Shown in pieces: positions 20,390 through 32,773 of a DNA stretch of 64,000 nucleotides; position 1 is the stretch's first letter, and every line of letters begins with the position of its first letter. The notes beneath the pieces were generated by a model. That model had not been told where the DNA came from. It made no database searches and saw only the letters and a program-made list of their open reading frames with translations. Made by a program: the position numbers and the translations under genes. The stretch is from Cylicocyclus nassatus. Its lineage: Eukaryota > Nematoda > Chromadorea > Rhabditida > Strongylidae. Location of the stretch: assembly GCA_958299035.1 (NCBI GenBank), contig CATQJL010000316.1, positions 11,626,347 to 11,690,346 on the forward strand, given 5' to 3'.

Positions 20390-23080
20390 TTAGAAACTCA
20401 ATGAATATTTTGCCGTACCACAAGTTATACCCAAAGCTCGGCTGGAGGTGGCTTTCCGTAAATGCAATATCGGACCCCTGACTTTCGCAAAATTTCGCAA
20501 AGTTCCCTTTGACCTTCCGAAATGAATCTACCAAAAACACGAAACGCCGACTACAAAATTTCAAAAAAACCTAATTTTGGACAAACAAAAACACTATCCC
20601 TATTTATCTCAAAAACTATAATATATTCAGCTTGCTTATAGGCCACCTGCCAAGCCCTGGTTTATAACTTCGATTTTAAAGCAAGCAAGGAGTGCTTGAC
20701 TCAAAGTCAGCTGCTTCTATTTTTGAATAATTGTGATCAACTCTGACCGCTAAATTCAACGAATATTTGCGCAAACAAATTTAGCGGAAGATAAGCAGAT
20801 AATACTCGCACTTCACATTGAAATTTCAGTACTGATCATGAACTTTTGAGTCTTTCGATCTATTAATGAACGTAGAGTCTCTTCAAACTTGACGATTTTT
20901 AGATTTGACGGCGCTACATTTCGCTGCAACATAAAAACTTCTCTATCGGACAGCTCCAATCCTCAACAGATTGCCGTCTTCCTTCTTGTCTTGAAATCGA
21001 TGGCTCAACTTAGCACTGCCTTGAAGAAAGTAGATGTGCTGCAGCTGTTAGAAGTTGAAGATATTGCTGGAGCGTTTTTTCTTGAAGTTGCCGACCGAAA
21101 CATTCATTTTTTCGCATGGCTCCTACGCGCTATCATACAAAGCTTTTCTGTAACAAAATCACAAGTAGATGCTTTGCTAAATTGCCTTTTTTTTTATGTA
21201 CTTTCAAATATGTTCCACTTCATTTGTGGGGGCTACATATAACAGTTAGCTTTTGTCCGTAGGCTCGTTGGTCCTTCAAATAAAGCTGGGTTTTGATTTT
21301 TGAAAGACAATAAGATGCACAGTAGAGTGCTTGTTGTATTGCCTGCTTTTTGGTCAACTTCCTACCAATGCCAATCACACTCATGCATTCTTAGCTCTTC
21401 AAAATGCCATTAACCGTGCTATGTTGATGTTTTGTTTTTTGATACTAACCGTTACTAGGTTGCTTATTAGAGTACTCTAGTGCATTTTTGCCAAGTATTG
21501 TTGGGGAGCCCTTCGAGTATCCGCACCATAAAACAGACCACAGCTCTTGTGCAAATAGAGCAGTAGACACGGCATTCTTATAAATGTTTCACGCACGTGC
21601 GAGAAGTATGCGTGATTTTCGGTTTGCGCAGTCTATTAGAACGAGAAGGAGAGGAGGAGCAAAATTAAGCGTGACATACGTGGCACCAAACGTCATTCAG
21701 TCTACTCCTAAGATTACACTTGCGCTACTCTTAGTGAGCAATTATTTTCTAGATAGAAGCTACCATCATGGGCTATAAAGGTGGACCAAATGTTTCCATA
21801 ACTGAGAATATGCAAAAATGTGAACTTGCCGAGTACACATTAGGGAAAGAACTTTTCTTCTATATACCTTTGATCTACGGTAATCCTACTGTATTTCTTT
21901 ACGTCAACATTGCCATTGTTATTATTATGAAGAACAGCAACACATTTTTGAAATTAGCTTTTCTCAGGATCTATGCCGTTTATGCCTTAATAGAAAATTT
22001 AGTATTTGGATAGATTTAAAAAATAAGAAAAATTAAATTTCTTTGCAGGTGGTTGTGATGTGGTGCTTTGATATGTCAACCGCTCGCATTCTAGGAATTG
22101 GATAATATTATAAATGACTGCTATCTTCCAGGGGGAGAATCCCATCTCTGGAGATTTCCGTCGTGCAATCATCATGAATTCCGTCGTGCAATCATCATGA
22201 ACTACTCTAGACATTACTCAAGACATGTACAATTTTATGCTGCTACCTACTCAATAGAATAACAGTTGTTCTAATTATTATAGCGTACAATGAGGTGATA
22301 TATTTTTTGCTACCGATTTAGAGGGAGAACGAGCCGGAAAAAATAGAAAAACTGTGATAATAGTTATGAAACTGTACAAGTAATTTTTTTCGCATCGGGA
22401 GTATCACTGGAAAAAATTCCTAAATATGACATTTTTATCACAATTGATCGACTTGATTTTATTACCAACACATTCTTACATTGCTCTTTATATAGCTGGA
22501 AGTCTAACAATGAAACAACAATAATAGCAAACATGAAGACTTTGCCCAAATAGGTGGGCATCATGACCTTCATCCTTGTTTTCGACATGAACATTCTCAA
22601 AATGGTCCATAATTGAGATTTAGATCTTATAAAATCAAACACCTAAATCCAATTGTTCTACTCAGTTCTTCCCAAACACTTCCTGATGAGCACTTTTCTT
22701 TTCATTACCTTTTTATCTACTTTTTTCAAACACGTGCATTCTCTTCTAATCGAATCAATCTACGATTATGAACATTAGAATTTATAAAACCGAACATCTT
22801 ACCCCATAACTCGCTTCCCATCAAAATGCCAAATTCGTCGCCATTCAAGATATTGTTTTTGTAACTTGGCTGAAGAAATTCGTTATGGAGAAGTCCTTGT
22901 GTTGGATTACTTCTTTTGCATTTTTTCTATTGTTTCTTTCAACAGCAATCCACTTTTTGATTAACTAGAGGCTATTCATCATACGCACTCTTCATTCATG
23001 AGTATGCGATCAGATTTAAGCCTGAAATTTGATCTGCCATTTATTAGACAAAGATGGTAACGTTACAGTATGCCACATGG
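20390..23080. other. Non-coding stretch; one 23-base tandem duplication
   Basis: TTCCGTCGTGCAATCATCAT occurs twice in tandem at 22156-22202. Several open frames of 60-117 codons have no recognisable motif or splice continuity. A host gene could extend into this region upstream of the exon at 23475, but I cannot place its exons. Confidence 0.4.
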
Positions 23081-23130
23081 CTTGAGGCCAGAGGTGCGAT
23101 AGGTGGAGCCGGGCTCCCAAAAGTGAAGGT

Positions 23131-23310
23131 AATTCCAGCTACCATTGGCCGGCCAAAAGTGAAGGTGGTAGTGCCGGACACTCGCCTCCCAAAATTGTCG
23201 ACCGGGGAGGGGGGGGGATCGCAGCTACCACTGGCCAGCAAAAGTGAAGGTGGTGTGCCGGACACTCACCTCTCAAAAACGTTGACCGGGGGGTGGGGGT
23301 AGAGAGGGGG
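23131..23310 (+). repeat. GC-rich tandem repeat of about 90 bases, two units
   Basis: GCTACCAYTGGCC...AAAAGTGAAGGTGG...GTGCCGGACACTC...GACCGGGG is present twice, at about 23136-23217 and 23222-23295, followed by G-rich tracts. A weaker relative (AAAAGTGAAGGTAATTCCAG) precedes it at 23118. Confidence 0.75.
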
Positions 23311-23474
23311 GGGGGAGCACAGGACGGACTTTGGGTTTGGGTTTTTTGGGTTGGTTTGGGTTTTCTTCGGACTTTTGGGTATTGATTTTTTCGCTGAAAC
23401 TGGAAAAAAGGAAATTAAGCAAATCGAACCCAAAAAATAGTATTGAGAGCATATTCTATGTAGTTTATTTTTAG

Positions 23475-23579
23475 GAAGTCGCCGTCGCCTACTGCGAGCA
23501 CCCGGAGGCCATCACCGGCATGGACGCCTCAGCACTTTCTACGATAGAGCAAGGCTTTATGATGACTTCGGACAACTGA
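23475..23579 (+). CDS. Last exon of an unidentified host gene
   Basis: A TTTTTAG acceptor ends at 23474. The exon then reads 34 codons in phase 0 (EVAVAYCEHPEAITGMDASA and 14 more residues ending MMTSDN) and stops with TGA at 23577-23579. It is clearly more GC-rich than its surroundings. A GGGCC/GGCCC hairpin (CCGGCCCTCTTTAGGGCC) follows the stop, and AATAAA is at 23639-23644. The combination of acceptor, in-phase frame, stop and poly(A) signal is typical of a real terminal exon. I do not recognise the family, and the upstream exons are not found. Confidence 0.5.
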   Translation, partial: EVAVAYCEHPEAITGMDASALSTIEQGFMMTSDN

Positions 23580-23638
23580 AGAGCCCCGGCCCTCTTTAGG
23601 GCCACAAATACAATGAATACAACTGCATAAATATTTTG

Positions 23639-23644
23639 AATAAA
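23639..23644 (+). promoter_or_regulatory. Poly(A) signal AATAAA
   Basis: It lies 60 bases after the stop of the exon ending at 23579. The outer giant inverted repeat begins 60 bases further on. Confidence 0.5.
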
Positions 23645-23704
23645 TGTGTTAATGAAATAGTGTACTTGTGAGTGATACTCAGCTAGACTTTATGTGTTTT
23701 AATG

Positions 23705-26037
23705 AGTACATTTTGTTCTGACGTACTGCGAAGAAAGTAGGTCGATTCAAGCAGTAACCGCCGAGTACCAGAATTTCGAATGATAAAATAATGAAAAATC
23801 ATGCGATGATTCCATTGTTATAAATCTGCTGGTTGAAGACGTCAGCACTTGCGACTTCAAAGGCTTTGAAGGGTAAGTGTTGTTCTACCAGACAGTGAAA
23901 AAAATCAGTTTGATTCCAGGAGTGGCCGCCGAGAACGAGAATTTTGAAATGAAGTGAAAAATCACGCGATTTTAGGTTGCTTAATGACAGCTGGCAAAAC
24001 TCTTATAAACCCGGAATTTGAAGGTGTGTGATGCTGCGACTTTATAGACTTTGTAGGGTGAGGTTTGCTCTATCAGAATATGTCTCAGCTGTACCGATCC
24101 ATTGAAACATCTCCGAGATCCAGGCTCTTAAAAAAGCAGATAAAAAACCGTTTTTCAGCTCATAACTTCTTCAGAACTGCATGAATCATGTCGCGACTCC
24201 ATAGGTTAGATTCTCCTCTTTATGAGCTTTCAGATGATATAAAACTAGATGGCTTACCCGGCTCCGCCCGGCCCTGTCATTATTTTATTCGTAATCAGCA
24301 TGCTCGATTACCCTCCTGTACCAACTCCCAGCCCCGTAGCTCAAATTTTGCAAAAAATCGATAAGATCGATATCGATCGATGACGAAGAGTAGCCTATGA
24401 CACCCGCCGGGGCCCGAAGTGTATGTGTGCCAAGTTTGGTCCGGATCGGTTCAGAAATGGAATTTTCTATTCGGAACATACGTACAGACATACAGACATA
24501 CAGAAAGTCGGCTCCGACTATCGCACCTCTGCTTGAGGCTGAAAAAAATTTCTCTTCCTCCCACAAACCTACAAAATTCAATTTTTCAAGGTTCATTGAC
24601 GTTCACAACACTATTTGTCGCACTAATCTGGCATTTATTATTCTTATCTGTTCTACGATTACTTATTTCAGACTCACCTGTAGAAGAAATAGATGTTGTT
24701 GCACCAGAGTAGACAGAGTTTTGTTTGTGGTTGCCTTGACATCATCTCTTGCGTCTTTTACACTGGTTAAGGTGAGCTTCCAGGTTGTCTCAAACTTTTT
24801 ACACTTTATTCAAATTTAGGTGCATATATACCATGAATTTTGGTACATTGTCAAGTGGCTATTTTTTATTGCGACATGTATCAAACAATGTGGTACTGAT
24901 CTCGTAATTGATCTCGTAAGCATTCTAATCACTTCCCTTTTATTAGCTGCGCAGAATCCCTCCGGCTGATCTTGCTCATGCTTTGGAGTTAGATTAGTGC
25001 GGTTTATCTGCAATTGTTGATGCATACGTAATCTACCTTAAACTTGTAATTTTTTTCTTAATACTTTGTCAATGTTACTAATGTTGAGATTTTCTTTTAA
25101 ATCAAATTTTTGTGAGTTACTTTTGCGCGCAGAGAAGTGCAGAAATTGGGAAATAAAAAAAAAGAAGTAAGGCAGCTGTATGCATTTTGATTTCCAGATT
25201 TTTTTTCAAAAAAACTTTTGATGCTGTGCTCCAGTAAAAACCAAGCAACTGTCACTCGGCATTTGTACAAGTCGGAGAACTTTCGCGCCCAAACAATATA
25301 CTGTGAACCTTGGAATCCCGTTTCCCACAAAAAATTTACTATTCACAATTTGCTTTCACATTCAGCGAGGCTGGGAATAGTCGAAAGGGTGTCTGCGCGC
25401 TGTATAAAATGAACACTTTTGTGAATTCCAGGAATGTGACTTTGGAAGCAACGCGTAATGAATTTTAGTTAGGTGAAGTTTGTGTTGAAAAGGATGGAAG
25501 ATTTCTAATTCAGGGTTGAACTTTTGAATTTTCATAAACTCAACGGGGTTCCGGTCGTTATACATTTCATTGACTAGCCTTGCAGAACCTAGCTTCCAAC
25601 CGTGACTTCCAAACATGACTTTGAATTGACTTTAGAGAATGTTAGCGTCTACTATAGCCCTAAAAAATATGTGAAAATTCCTTATTTAGCAGTAGAAATA
25701 CATCACATCAATAGCGTCTAATCTCGCATAAAAGCAACAAAAAACTTCTGATAAACATTGTTTTAAAGGCGAATCACTGCACTTCCTTTATGAGAGAAAA
25801 AATGCAGTAACGAGGGATTTCTTCATGTAAGTGACATTTTTCATGAACTTTTTCCGTCTTGCATTTTCTTGCAAGGTCAAAGCCTGTCACAAAAGCGTAC
25901 GAACTACTGCCAGGGCTCGTTATAAGCAAGCTGGATATCGTCTTTGGGAAAAAAGCAAAGATAATACCGTTTCTATGGCCGAAAACACAAAGACTGCGAA
26001 GTTTTTTTAGTTGACGCTTTGTTTTCGAGGGTTTTTT
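23705..26037 (+). repeat. Left arm of the outer giant inverted repeat
   Basis: The whole 2.3 kb is found again as reverse complement at 29405-32545, with the last 15 bases continuing at 38227-38241 beyond a nested insertion. The four longest open frames on each arm translate identically (84, 77, 69 and 64 residues), so identity is close to 100% in that part. The arm contains a truncated HINE (24244-24503). The right arm is longer because it holds about 0.8 kb (30935-31750) missing here. No frame is recognised as a known protein. Confidence 0.9.
24244..24503 (-). mobile_element. HINE, 5'-truncated, inside the outer repeat's left arm
   Basis: It begins ACTAGATGGCTTACCCGGCT (the complement of the HINE terminus) and runs to the ACAGACATACAG tract. 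It lacks the TTTATATATAAGA end and joins directly to AAGTCGGCTCCGACTATCGC. The same junction sequence in the right arm (30920-30935) is separated from its HINE by about 0.8 kb, so this arm has suffered a deletion. Confidence 0.8.
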
Positions 26038-26635
26038 ACGTTAATGTTTTAAAGCCAAAGAGGGCTTCGTAAAATTTTGGGAACGTCAAGGGAAATTTTG
26101 TTTTTCGCATCTTCGGAAAGCCACCTCATGCCGAGCCCTGACTACTGCTGTGTAAATCTAAAATTCTTTGAGGCTTTTTAAAAACATTCTTGTGTTTTTC
26201 TTGATTTTTCAATAATACAAGATTTTGAGATGCAATTTTCGAATGAATCGCTTCTAATAAGAAGCTCATCTGCTCGAAGTCGAAGCCAAAACAAGCAGAT
26301 GGCAAGGTGCAAGTGGTATTTTTTGCTTTGCGAATTTTCTGATATGATTAGTAAGGGGGAGGGGGAAGGAATCCATCGTGGTTCAGTTAACAAGAGACAG
26401 GGAAAACGGTTGATGTATTCTTTTGTATCAAGAAAAAATGAGATTCGTTGATGCAAAAGTCCATATTAAAAAAAATTCATGATCTTGATTACTGAACGTA
26501 ATTGTAAGTTTTGTGCCAAGAAATTAGAAGAAGGGCACTTTGGAAAAGCTACTTTATCGCGAATTTTTGTTAAAGGCAGCTTCCAAACAGATCTGGACCT
26601 ATGCTGATTTTACGTGGAAAGTGCTTTTTGGGCCG

Positions 26636-26745
26636 TAGCTAAAGCACTGTCCAAGCGGCAGCGCAGGTAGTGCTCTAACGGCTGAGATATTCCCCTCGAA
26701 ACTGGACCCCACGATCGTACTCGCATGGAATCATAGAATCTTACT
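26636..26745 (-). repeat. Dispersed repeat with a tRNA A-box-like motif
   Basis: The reverse complement contains CGAGGGGAATATCTCAGCCG then TTAGAGCACTACC. The same sequence occurs on the plus strand at 63575-63665. CTCARCCGTTAGAGCGCT resembles a tRNA D-arm/A box, but no B box follows at the right distance, so no tRNA gene is called. Confidence 0.5.
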
Positions 26746-27795
26746 ATAATATCTTTTGGTAACTGCCAAAGCGATGCGACGAGGATACTCTCCTCCCCCA
26801 TATGCTTTACCGTTGTGCTATGTGTTCTCTTACAGTTAACAGCAGATTCGCGACAACGAGGGCAGTCCAGATTATGCGCCATACGAGATATAACTGCGGC
26901 ACATGAATTAACAAGGATGTGCAGAGAAACCCCCCGCCTCGCCGAGAGAGTAATGGTGCGCGCATGGAGAATCCATATGGTTTGCATGACAGCGATGCAG
27001 ACTGTTGACGGTGTTCGTAGTTACTTTCCAGACTGTATGCACTTTAAGTGCAACTTAAAGCTTGCTCCGCATAGAAAGTGCAAATATGAGTAATGTCGGC
27101 AAACTGTCAAGAATCACCTCCTCAGTTCCAAAGGACATGAAACAAGGGATCAAGTGCGTGTCACAAAGCTCAAACAACAACGACTGAGAAACATTGATTC
27201 CAGGCTGCTAAATTAGTGCAAATGTCTGGCCCTCGTTGCTACATAACTTGGAAAACTGCCGCTTTTGCATCCTACCCTGAATTTTCGAGAAGAAGTCGTG
27301 ATTTCAAAAGCAATGTGCAGTTTAGTTGAAAATAGGATAATGTAATCTATTAATTTTGCGGGAATTCGCTGCAATTTCACTTTTGAGTGCTTTTACTTGG
27401 AAAAATATTGATTTCGCCTCTGGAAACAAAAAACAGAGTGAGCCACGTTTTGTTAGAAGAAAAGAATCAGTCACTTGATGCAACAGTACATTTTGCTAAA
27501 CTTCTAGGATTCAATGCTGAATGTCACAAAAACCTGCTAAATTACTTTTGGGTGCTTTTACCTTGTGAAAATCCATTTTTGCCTCTAGAGGCAGGTTAGC
27601 AGAGGGAACTCGTTGTGCTGGAAGGACTCAGGAACTCCATATGGAAATACATTGTGCTAACTGAATTTTGATGTCAAATTTCACGGAAACTTGTTGAACA
27701 TTCGTTTTCGGCTGCTTCTGCTATGTGAAAATCCTACTTTGTAAATAAAAACAACACAGCGGAGGGAGCTTGTCTCTAGAGAAGAAAAAGACTTA

Positions 27796-28509
27796 GGCCC
27801 GCATGCACTAACATCCCCGCGGGGAGGGGATCGCAGCTTAAAAGAAAGCTTTATATTTCGAAACTCCAGATACCTGGATTTCACATTGTGTGCCTACCCG
27901 TAAGTATTCCTACTACCCCTTCACTATGAACATGTTGAACAGAAGCGAGAAGCTGTACAAAACGCATTTTCCAGCTTTTGTATAATCCCTGATGATCCCC
28001 GGCGCTTTTCTTTAAAGTCATTTTTCTTTCTCCAAAGTTAACGAAGAATCTCCAGAGTTGTGCAGATTGTCTAACCCGACAGTGCTAAGCATGCTGCTGC
28101 TAAGAACAAATGATGTTTTGAAGTCATGAAATTTGCGATGATCCACAGGTCGAAATTTGAGGCTTACCGAAAAATTCGACTTTTCAAAAACTCATTTGTT
28201 CTCATCAGCAACATACTTAGCAGTATTGTGTTAGATGTTCAGTACAACTTTGGAAGGTTTTCGTTGACTTCGGAGAAAGAAAAACGACTTTAAAGAAAGA
28301 CGCCGGGGATCATCAGGGATCATACAAAAGCTGGAAAATGCGGTTTGCACAGCTTCTCGCTCCTGTTCAACATGTTCATAGTGAAGGGTAGTAGGAATAC
28401 TTACGGATAGGTAGACAGCGTGAAATCCGGATATCCGAAGCTTCAGGATATGAAGCTTTCTTCTGAAGCTGCGATCCCCTCCCCGCGGGGATATTAGTGC
28501 ATGCGGCCC
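27796..28509. mobile_element. Foldback MITE with TTA target duplication (Tourist/Harbinger-like)
   Basis: The terminal inverted repeats begin GGCCCGCATGCACTAACATC and, on the other strand, GGGCCGCATGCACTAATATC. They are flanked by TTA at 27793-27795 and 28510-28512. The arms extend for about 290 bases (GGGGATCGCAGCTT, CAGAAGCGAGAAGCTGTACA, ATCCCTGATGATCCCCGGCG). A 3-base TTA duplication with G-rich ends suits the PIF/Harbinger-Tourist group. A PIF/Harbinger transposase lies at 51055-51906, but no link by end sequence has been shown. Fragments of the same family occur at 1-245 and 37991-38199. Confidence 0.8.
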
Positions 28510-29184
28510 TTAGTGAGTTGCGGTAGGATATTTTTGATATGATTCTTTAAGTTCAACGCTGAATCTCACAAGCTTCTTGAGATCCGCTTTGGCCGCTTCT
28601 ATTTTGCGAAAATCACTTCTGCCTTAAAATGCAAAGAATGCAAATGGAGCTCAGTGTTGAATGAAGGAAAGCTTCAAGGGCTTCATACGGCAGTGCATTT
28701 CTGCTGAGAATTTTTCGTCAACGCTAAATTATACAAAAACTCGCTTGAAATCCACTTTTGGCCGTCTTGCTTCTAAAAGCAGAAGAAGCAAGGGAGCTGA
28801 TCTTGGGGGAAGGAAGACCCAGAAGCTTCATGCGGCAGGACATTTTTGCTAGAACTGTCCAAGAAAATGCTTTGAGCGAGCTCTGGTCTCGCTTTAAGAA
28901 ATGACCGCTTCTTGGCGAGACATAATAAGGAGAGTATAAGACTGTGCATGATTGCGAAGACCGATGTGTTTGCGGCCGTTGCACAGTTCCTGAGTGTTAG
29001 CCTAAGTTTCGGGTTGAGTCAGCTGTTCTACATAGATGGCTGCTGAGGTGATCTCCATTTTTAGGAGCTGTGGTATCTGGGGTAGGATGTTTGCAAGAAG
29101 AATCGCGTAGATGATTTGAGAATTACTCACTATAAAAAGTTTCCTTGAGAGCATGATCCTACTCCTACTACTACATAAAGGCTA

Positions 29185-29334
29185 CTGCATGACGAAGGCG
29201 CAGAAGCAGTATCAGTTGAGCGGGCGCGAACGAAACGCGCGCGTATCCTCACCGTTGTAAATCCCGCGCCTCATCCGCTTTGCGGCTAATAAAACCGCGT
29301 TCGCGCCCAAAGATATTGCGCCTTCGTCATGCAG
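29185..29334. mobile_element. 150-base MITE with perfect 18-base inverted ends
   Basis: CTGCATGACGAAGGCGCA at 29185-29202 is exactly complementary to 29317-29334. A second inner pair, GGGCGCGAACG and CGTTCGCGCCC, sits inside. It is much more GC-rich than its surroundings, with no coding capacity. Confidence 0.8.
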
Positions 29335-29404
29335 CAACGTATACTTATGTTTTGCCAAAGATCGTCGAGAAAATAGAAATTCAGTTTTTTGCTGTTTTTA
29401 GTTT

Positions 29405-32400
29405 AAAAAACCTTCGAAAACAAAGCGTCAACTAAAAAAACTTCGCAGTCTTTGTGTTTTCGGCCATAGAAACGGTATTATCTTTGCTTTTTTCCCAAAG
29501 ACGATATCCAGCTTGCTTATAACGAGCCCTGGCAGTAGTTCGTACGCTTTTGTGACAGGCTTTGACCTTGCAAGAAAATGCAAGACGGAAAAAGTTCATG
29601 AAAAATGTCACTTACATGAAGAAATCCCTCGTTACTGCATTTTTTCTCTCATAAAGGAAGTGCAGTGATTCGCCTTTAAAACAATGTTTATCAGAAGTTT
29701 TTTGTTGCTTTTATGCGAGATTAGACGCTATTGATGTGATGTATTTCTACTGCTAAATAAGGAATTTTCACATATTTTTTAGGGCTATAGTAGACGCTAA
29801 CATTCTCTAAAGTCAATTCAAAGTCATGTTTGGAAGTCACGGTTGGAAGCTAGGTTCTGCAAGGCTAGTCAATGAAATGTATAACGACCGGAACCCCGTT
29901 GAGTTTATGAAAATTCAAAAGTTCAACCCTGAATTAGAAATCTTCCATCCTTTTCAACACAAACTTCACCTAACTAAAATTCATTACGCGTTGCTTCCAA
30001 AGTCACATTCCTGGAATTCACAAAAGTGTTCATTTTATACAGCGCGCAGACACCCTTTCGACTATTCCCAGCCTCGCTGAATGTGAAAGCAAATTGTGAA
30101 TAGTAAATTTTTTGTGGGAAACGGGATTCCAAGGTTCACAGTATATTGTTTGGGCGCGAAAGTTCTCCGACTTGTACAAATGCCGAGTGACAGTTGCTTG
30201 GTTTTTACTGGAGCACAGCATCAAAAGTTTTTTTGAAAAAAAATCTGGAAATCAAAATGCATACAGCTGCCTTACTTCTTTTTTTTTATTTCCCAATTTC
30301 TGCACTTCTCTGCGCGCAAAAGTAACTCACAAAAATTTGATTTAAAAGAAAATCTCAACATTAGTAACATTGACAAAGTATTAAGAAAAAAATTACAAGT
30401 TTAAGGTAGATTACGTATGCATCAACAATTGCAGATAAACCGCACTAATCTAACTCCAAAGCATGAGCAAGATCAGCCGGAGGGATTCTGCGCAGCTAAT
30501 AAAAGGGAAGTGATTAGAATGCTTACGAGATCAATTACGAGATCAGTACCACATTGTTTGATACATGTCGCAATAAAAAATAGCCACTTGACAATGTACC
30601 AAAATTCATGGTATATATGCACCTAAATTTGAATAAAGTGTAAAAAGTTTGAGACAACCTGGAAGCTCACCTTAACCAGTGTAAAAGACGCAAGAGATGA
30701 TGTCAAGGCAACCACAAACAAAACTCTGTCTACTCTGGTGCAACAACATCTATTTCTTCTACAGGTGAGTCTGAAATAAGTAATCGTAGAACAGATAAGA
30801 ATAATAAATGCCAGATTAGTGCGACAAATAGAGTTGTGAACGTCAATGAACCTTGAAAAATTGAATTTTGTAGGTTTGTGGGAGGAAGAGAAATTTTTTT
30901 TAGCCTCAAGCAGAGGTGCGATAGTCGGAGCTGATTATCCGCCTAACTTCATTTTTGAGCTGGTACAGGGTGACCACCTTCATTTTTGGGTTTGAAAAAA
31001 ATTTTTTGCTGAAGCATAAAAGAAGGAAAATAAGCAAAAGGAACGGAAAAGAAAGTATTGAAAGCATATATCTGTAATAGGTCGACTTAGGTAATAACCG
31101 CCGAGAATCAGAATTTCGAATGATAAAATAGTGAAAAATCATGCGATGATTCCATTGTTATAAATCTGCTGGTTGAAGATGTCATCAATTGCGACTTTAT
31201 GTGTTTTGAAGGGTGAATGTTGTTTTACCAGATAGTCAAAAGTCAGTTTGATTTGAGAAGTGGCCGCCGAGAACGAGAATTTTGAAATGTATTGAAAAAT
31301 CGCTCGATTTTAGGTTGATTAATGACAGCTGACTTTAAACTCTTATAAATCCGGACTTTGAAGGGTGTGTTGCGACTTCATAGGTTTTGTAGGGTGAGGA
31401 TTGCCCTATCAGAATATGTCTTAGCTGTACCGATCCATTGAAAAATCGCAGAGATCCAGGCTCTTAAAAAAGCAGGTAAAAAACCGTATTTCAGCACATA
31501 ACTTCTTCACAACTGCATGAATCATGTTGCGACTTCATAGGCTAGATTCTCCTCTTCAAAAGTTTTCAAATGCACGCCTCCCACGGATACCGGGGGTGGA
31601 GTATTTCTCTTCACTAATTCTTTACTGGCGGGCTCCAGCCAATACATTGAAATGGGCGGGGTGAAGAATTATTGAAGAGAAGTACTCTACCCCGGGTTAG
31701 AGCCGCAAGAAACAATGAATCCCCCACATGTCTTATATATAAAGCTGAATGTCTGTTTGTCTGTCTGTCTGTATGTCTGTATGTCTGTACGTATGTTCCG
31801 AATGAAAAATTCCATTTCTGAACCGATTCGGACCAAACTTGGCACACATGCACCCGGCGGGTGCCATAGGCTACTTTTCGTCATCGATCGATATCGATCT
31901 TATCGATTTTTTGCAAAATTTGAGCTACGGGGCTGGGAGTTGGTACAGGAGGGTAATCGAGCATGCTGATTACGAATAAAATAATGACAGGGCCGGGCGG
32001 AGCCGGGTAAGCCATCTAGTTTTATATCATCTGAAAGCTCATAAAGAGGAGAATCTAACCTATGGAGTCGCGACATGATTCATGCAGTTCTGAAGAAGTT
32101 ATGAGCTGAAAAACGGTTTTTTATCTGCTTTTTTAAGAGCCTGGATCTCGGAGATGTTTCAATGGATCGGTACAGCTGAGACATATTCTGATAGAGCAAA
32201 CCTCACCCTACAAAGTCTATAAAGTCGCAGCATCACACACCTTCAAATTCCGGGTTTATAAGAGTTTTGCCAGCTGTCATTAAGCAACCTAAAATCGCGT
32301 GATTTTTCACTTCATTTCAAAATTCTCGTTCTCGGCGGCCACTCCTGGAATCAAACTGATTTTTTTCACTGTCTGGTAGAACAACACTTACCCTTCAAAG

Positions 32401-32545
32401 CCTTTGAAGTCGCAAGTGCTGACGTCTTCAACCAGCAGATTTATAACAATGGAATCATCGCATGATTTTTCATTATTTTATCATTCGAAATTCTGGTACT
32501 CGGCGGTTACTGCCTGGATCGACCTACTTTCTTCGCAGTACGTCA
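29405..32545 (-). repeat. Right arm of the outer giant inverted repeat
   Basis: Reverse complement of 23705-26037 with an extra 0.8 kb (30935-31750). The sequence near 31075-31565 is a direct copy of the outer end of the left arm (23735-24243), whereas 32021-32530 is the inverted copy. The right arm therefore contains an additional local inverted repeat around the HINE at 31731-32020. The arm is interrupted at 32545/38227 by the inner palindrome; the final 15 bases AGAACAAAATGTACT are at 38227-38241. Confidence 0.9.
31731..32020 (+). mobile_element. HINE, full-length, inside the outer repeat's right arm
   Basis: Begins TCTTATATATAAAGCTGAAT and ends GGGTAAGCCATCTAGT. Same family as 15323-15608. 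Confidence 0.85.
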
Positions 32546-32773
32546 GGGGCGCTATGCATCAATCGCCCGTGCGGGTAAGTTACCCGCAATTTTTCATTTT
32601 GGGGTTGTAACTAGGGCAGGGTCAATGAGAGCGTGTTGACGCATACGTAGTTTGCCTGCTGACGCGTTCTCAAAGTGGCGTCGTTCACGCTGTTTTTTGC
32701 AGTTCTTCGGCTTACAGCTCATTTTGTGCACTTTTCTTTTTGTATATCACTCCAACCATCACAAGAACTAACA

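Larger units (their letters stand above)
26038..29404. other. Spacer of the outer giant inverted repeat
   Basis: A 3.4 kb unique spacer. It contains an inverted relative (about 26640-26740) of the sequence at 63570-63680, the foldback element at 27796-28509 and the small MITE at 29185-29334. No coding sequence is recognised. Confidence 0.6.

Noticed and set aside
26610..26987. 125-codon minus-strand gene
   Set aside because: It includes a dispersed repeat shared with 63575-63665 and has no recognised domain.
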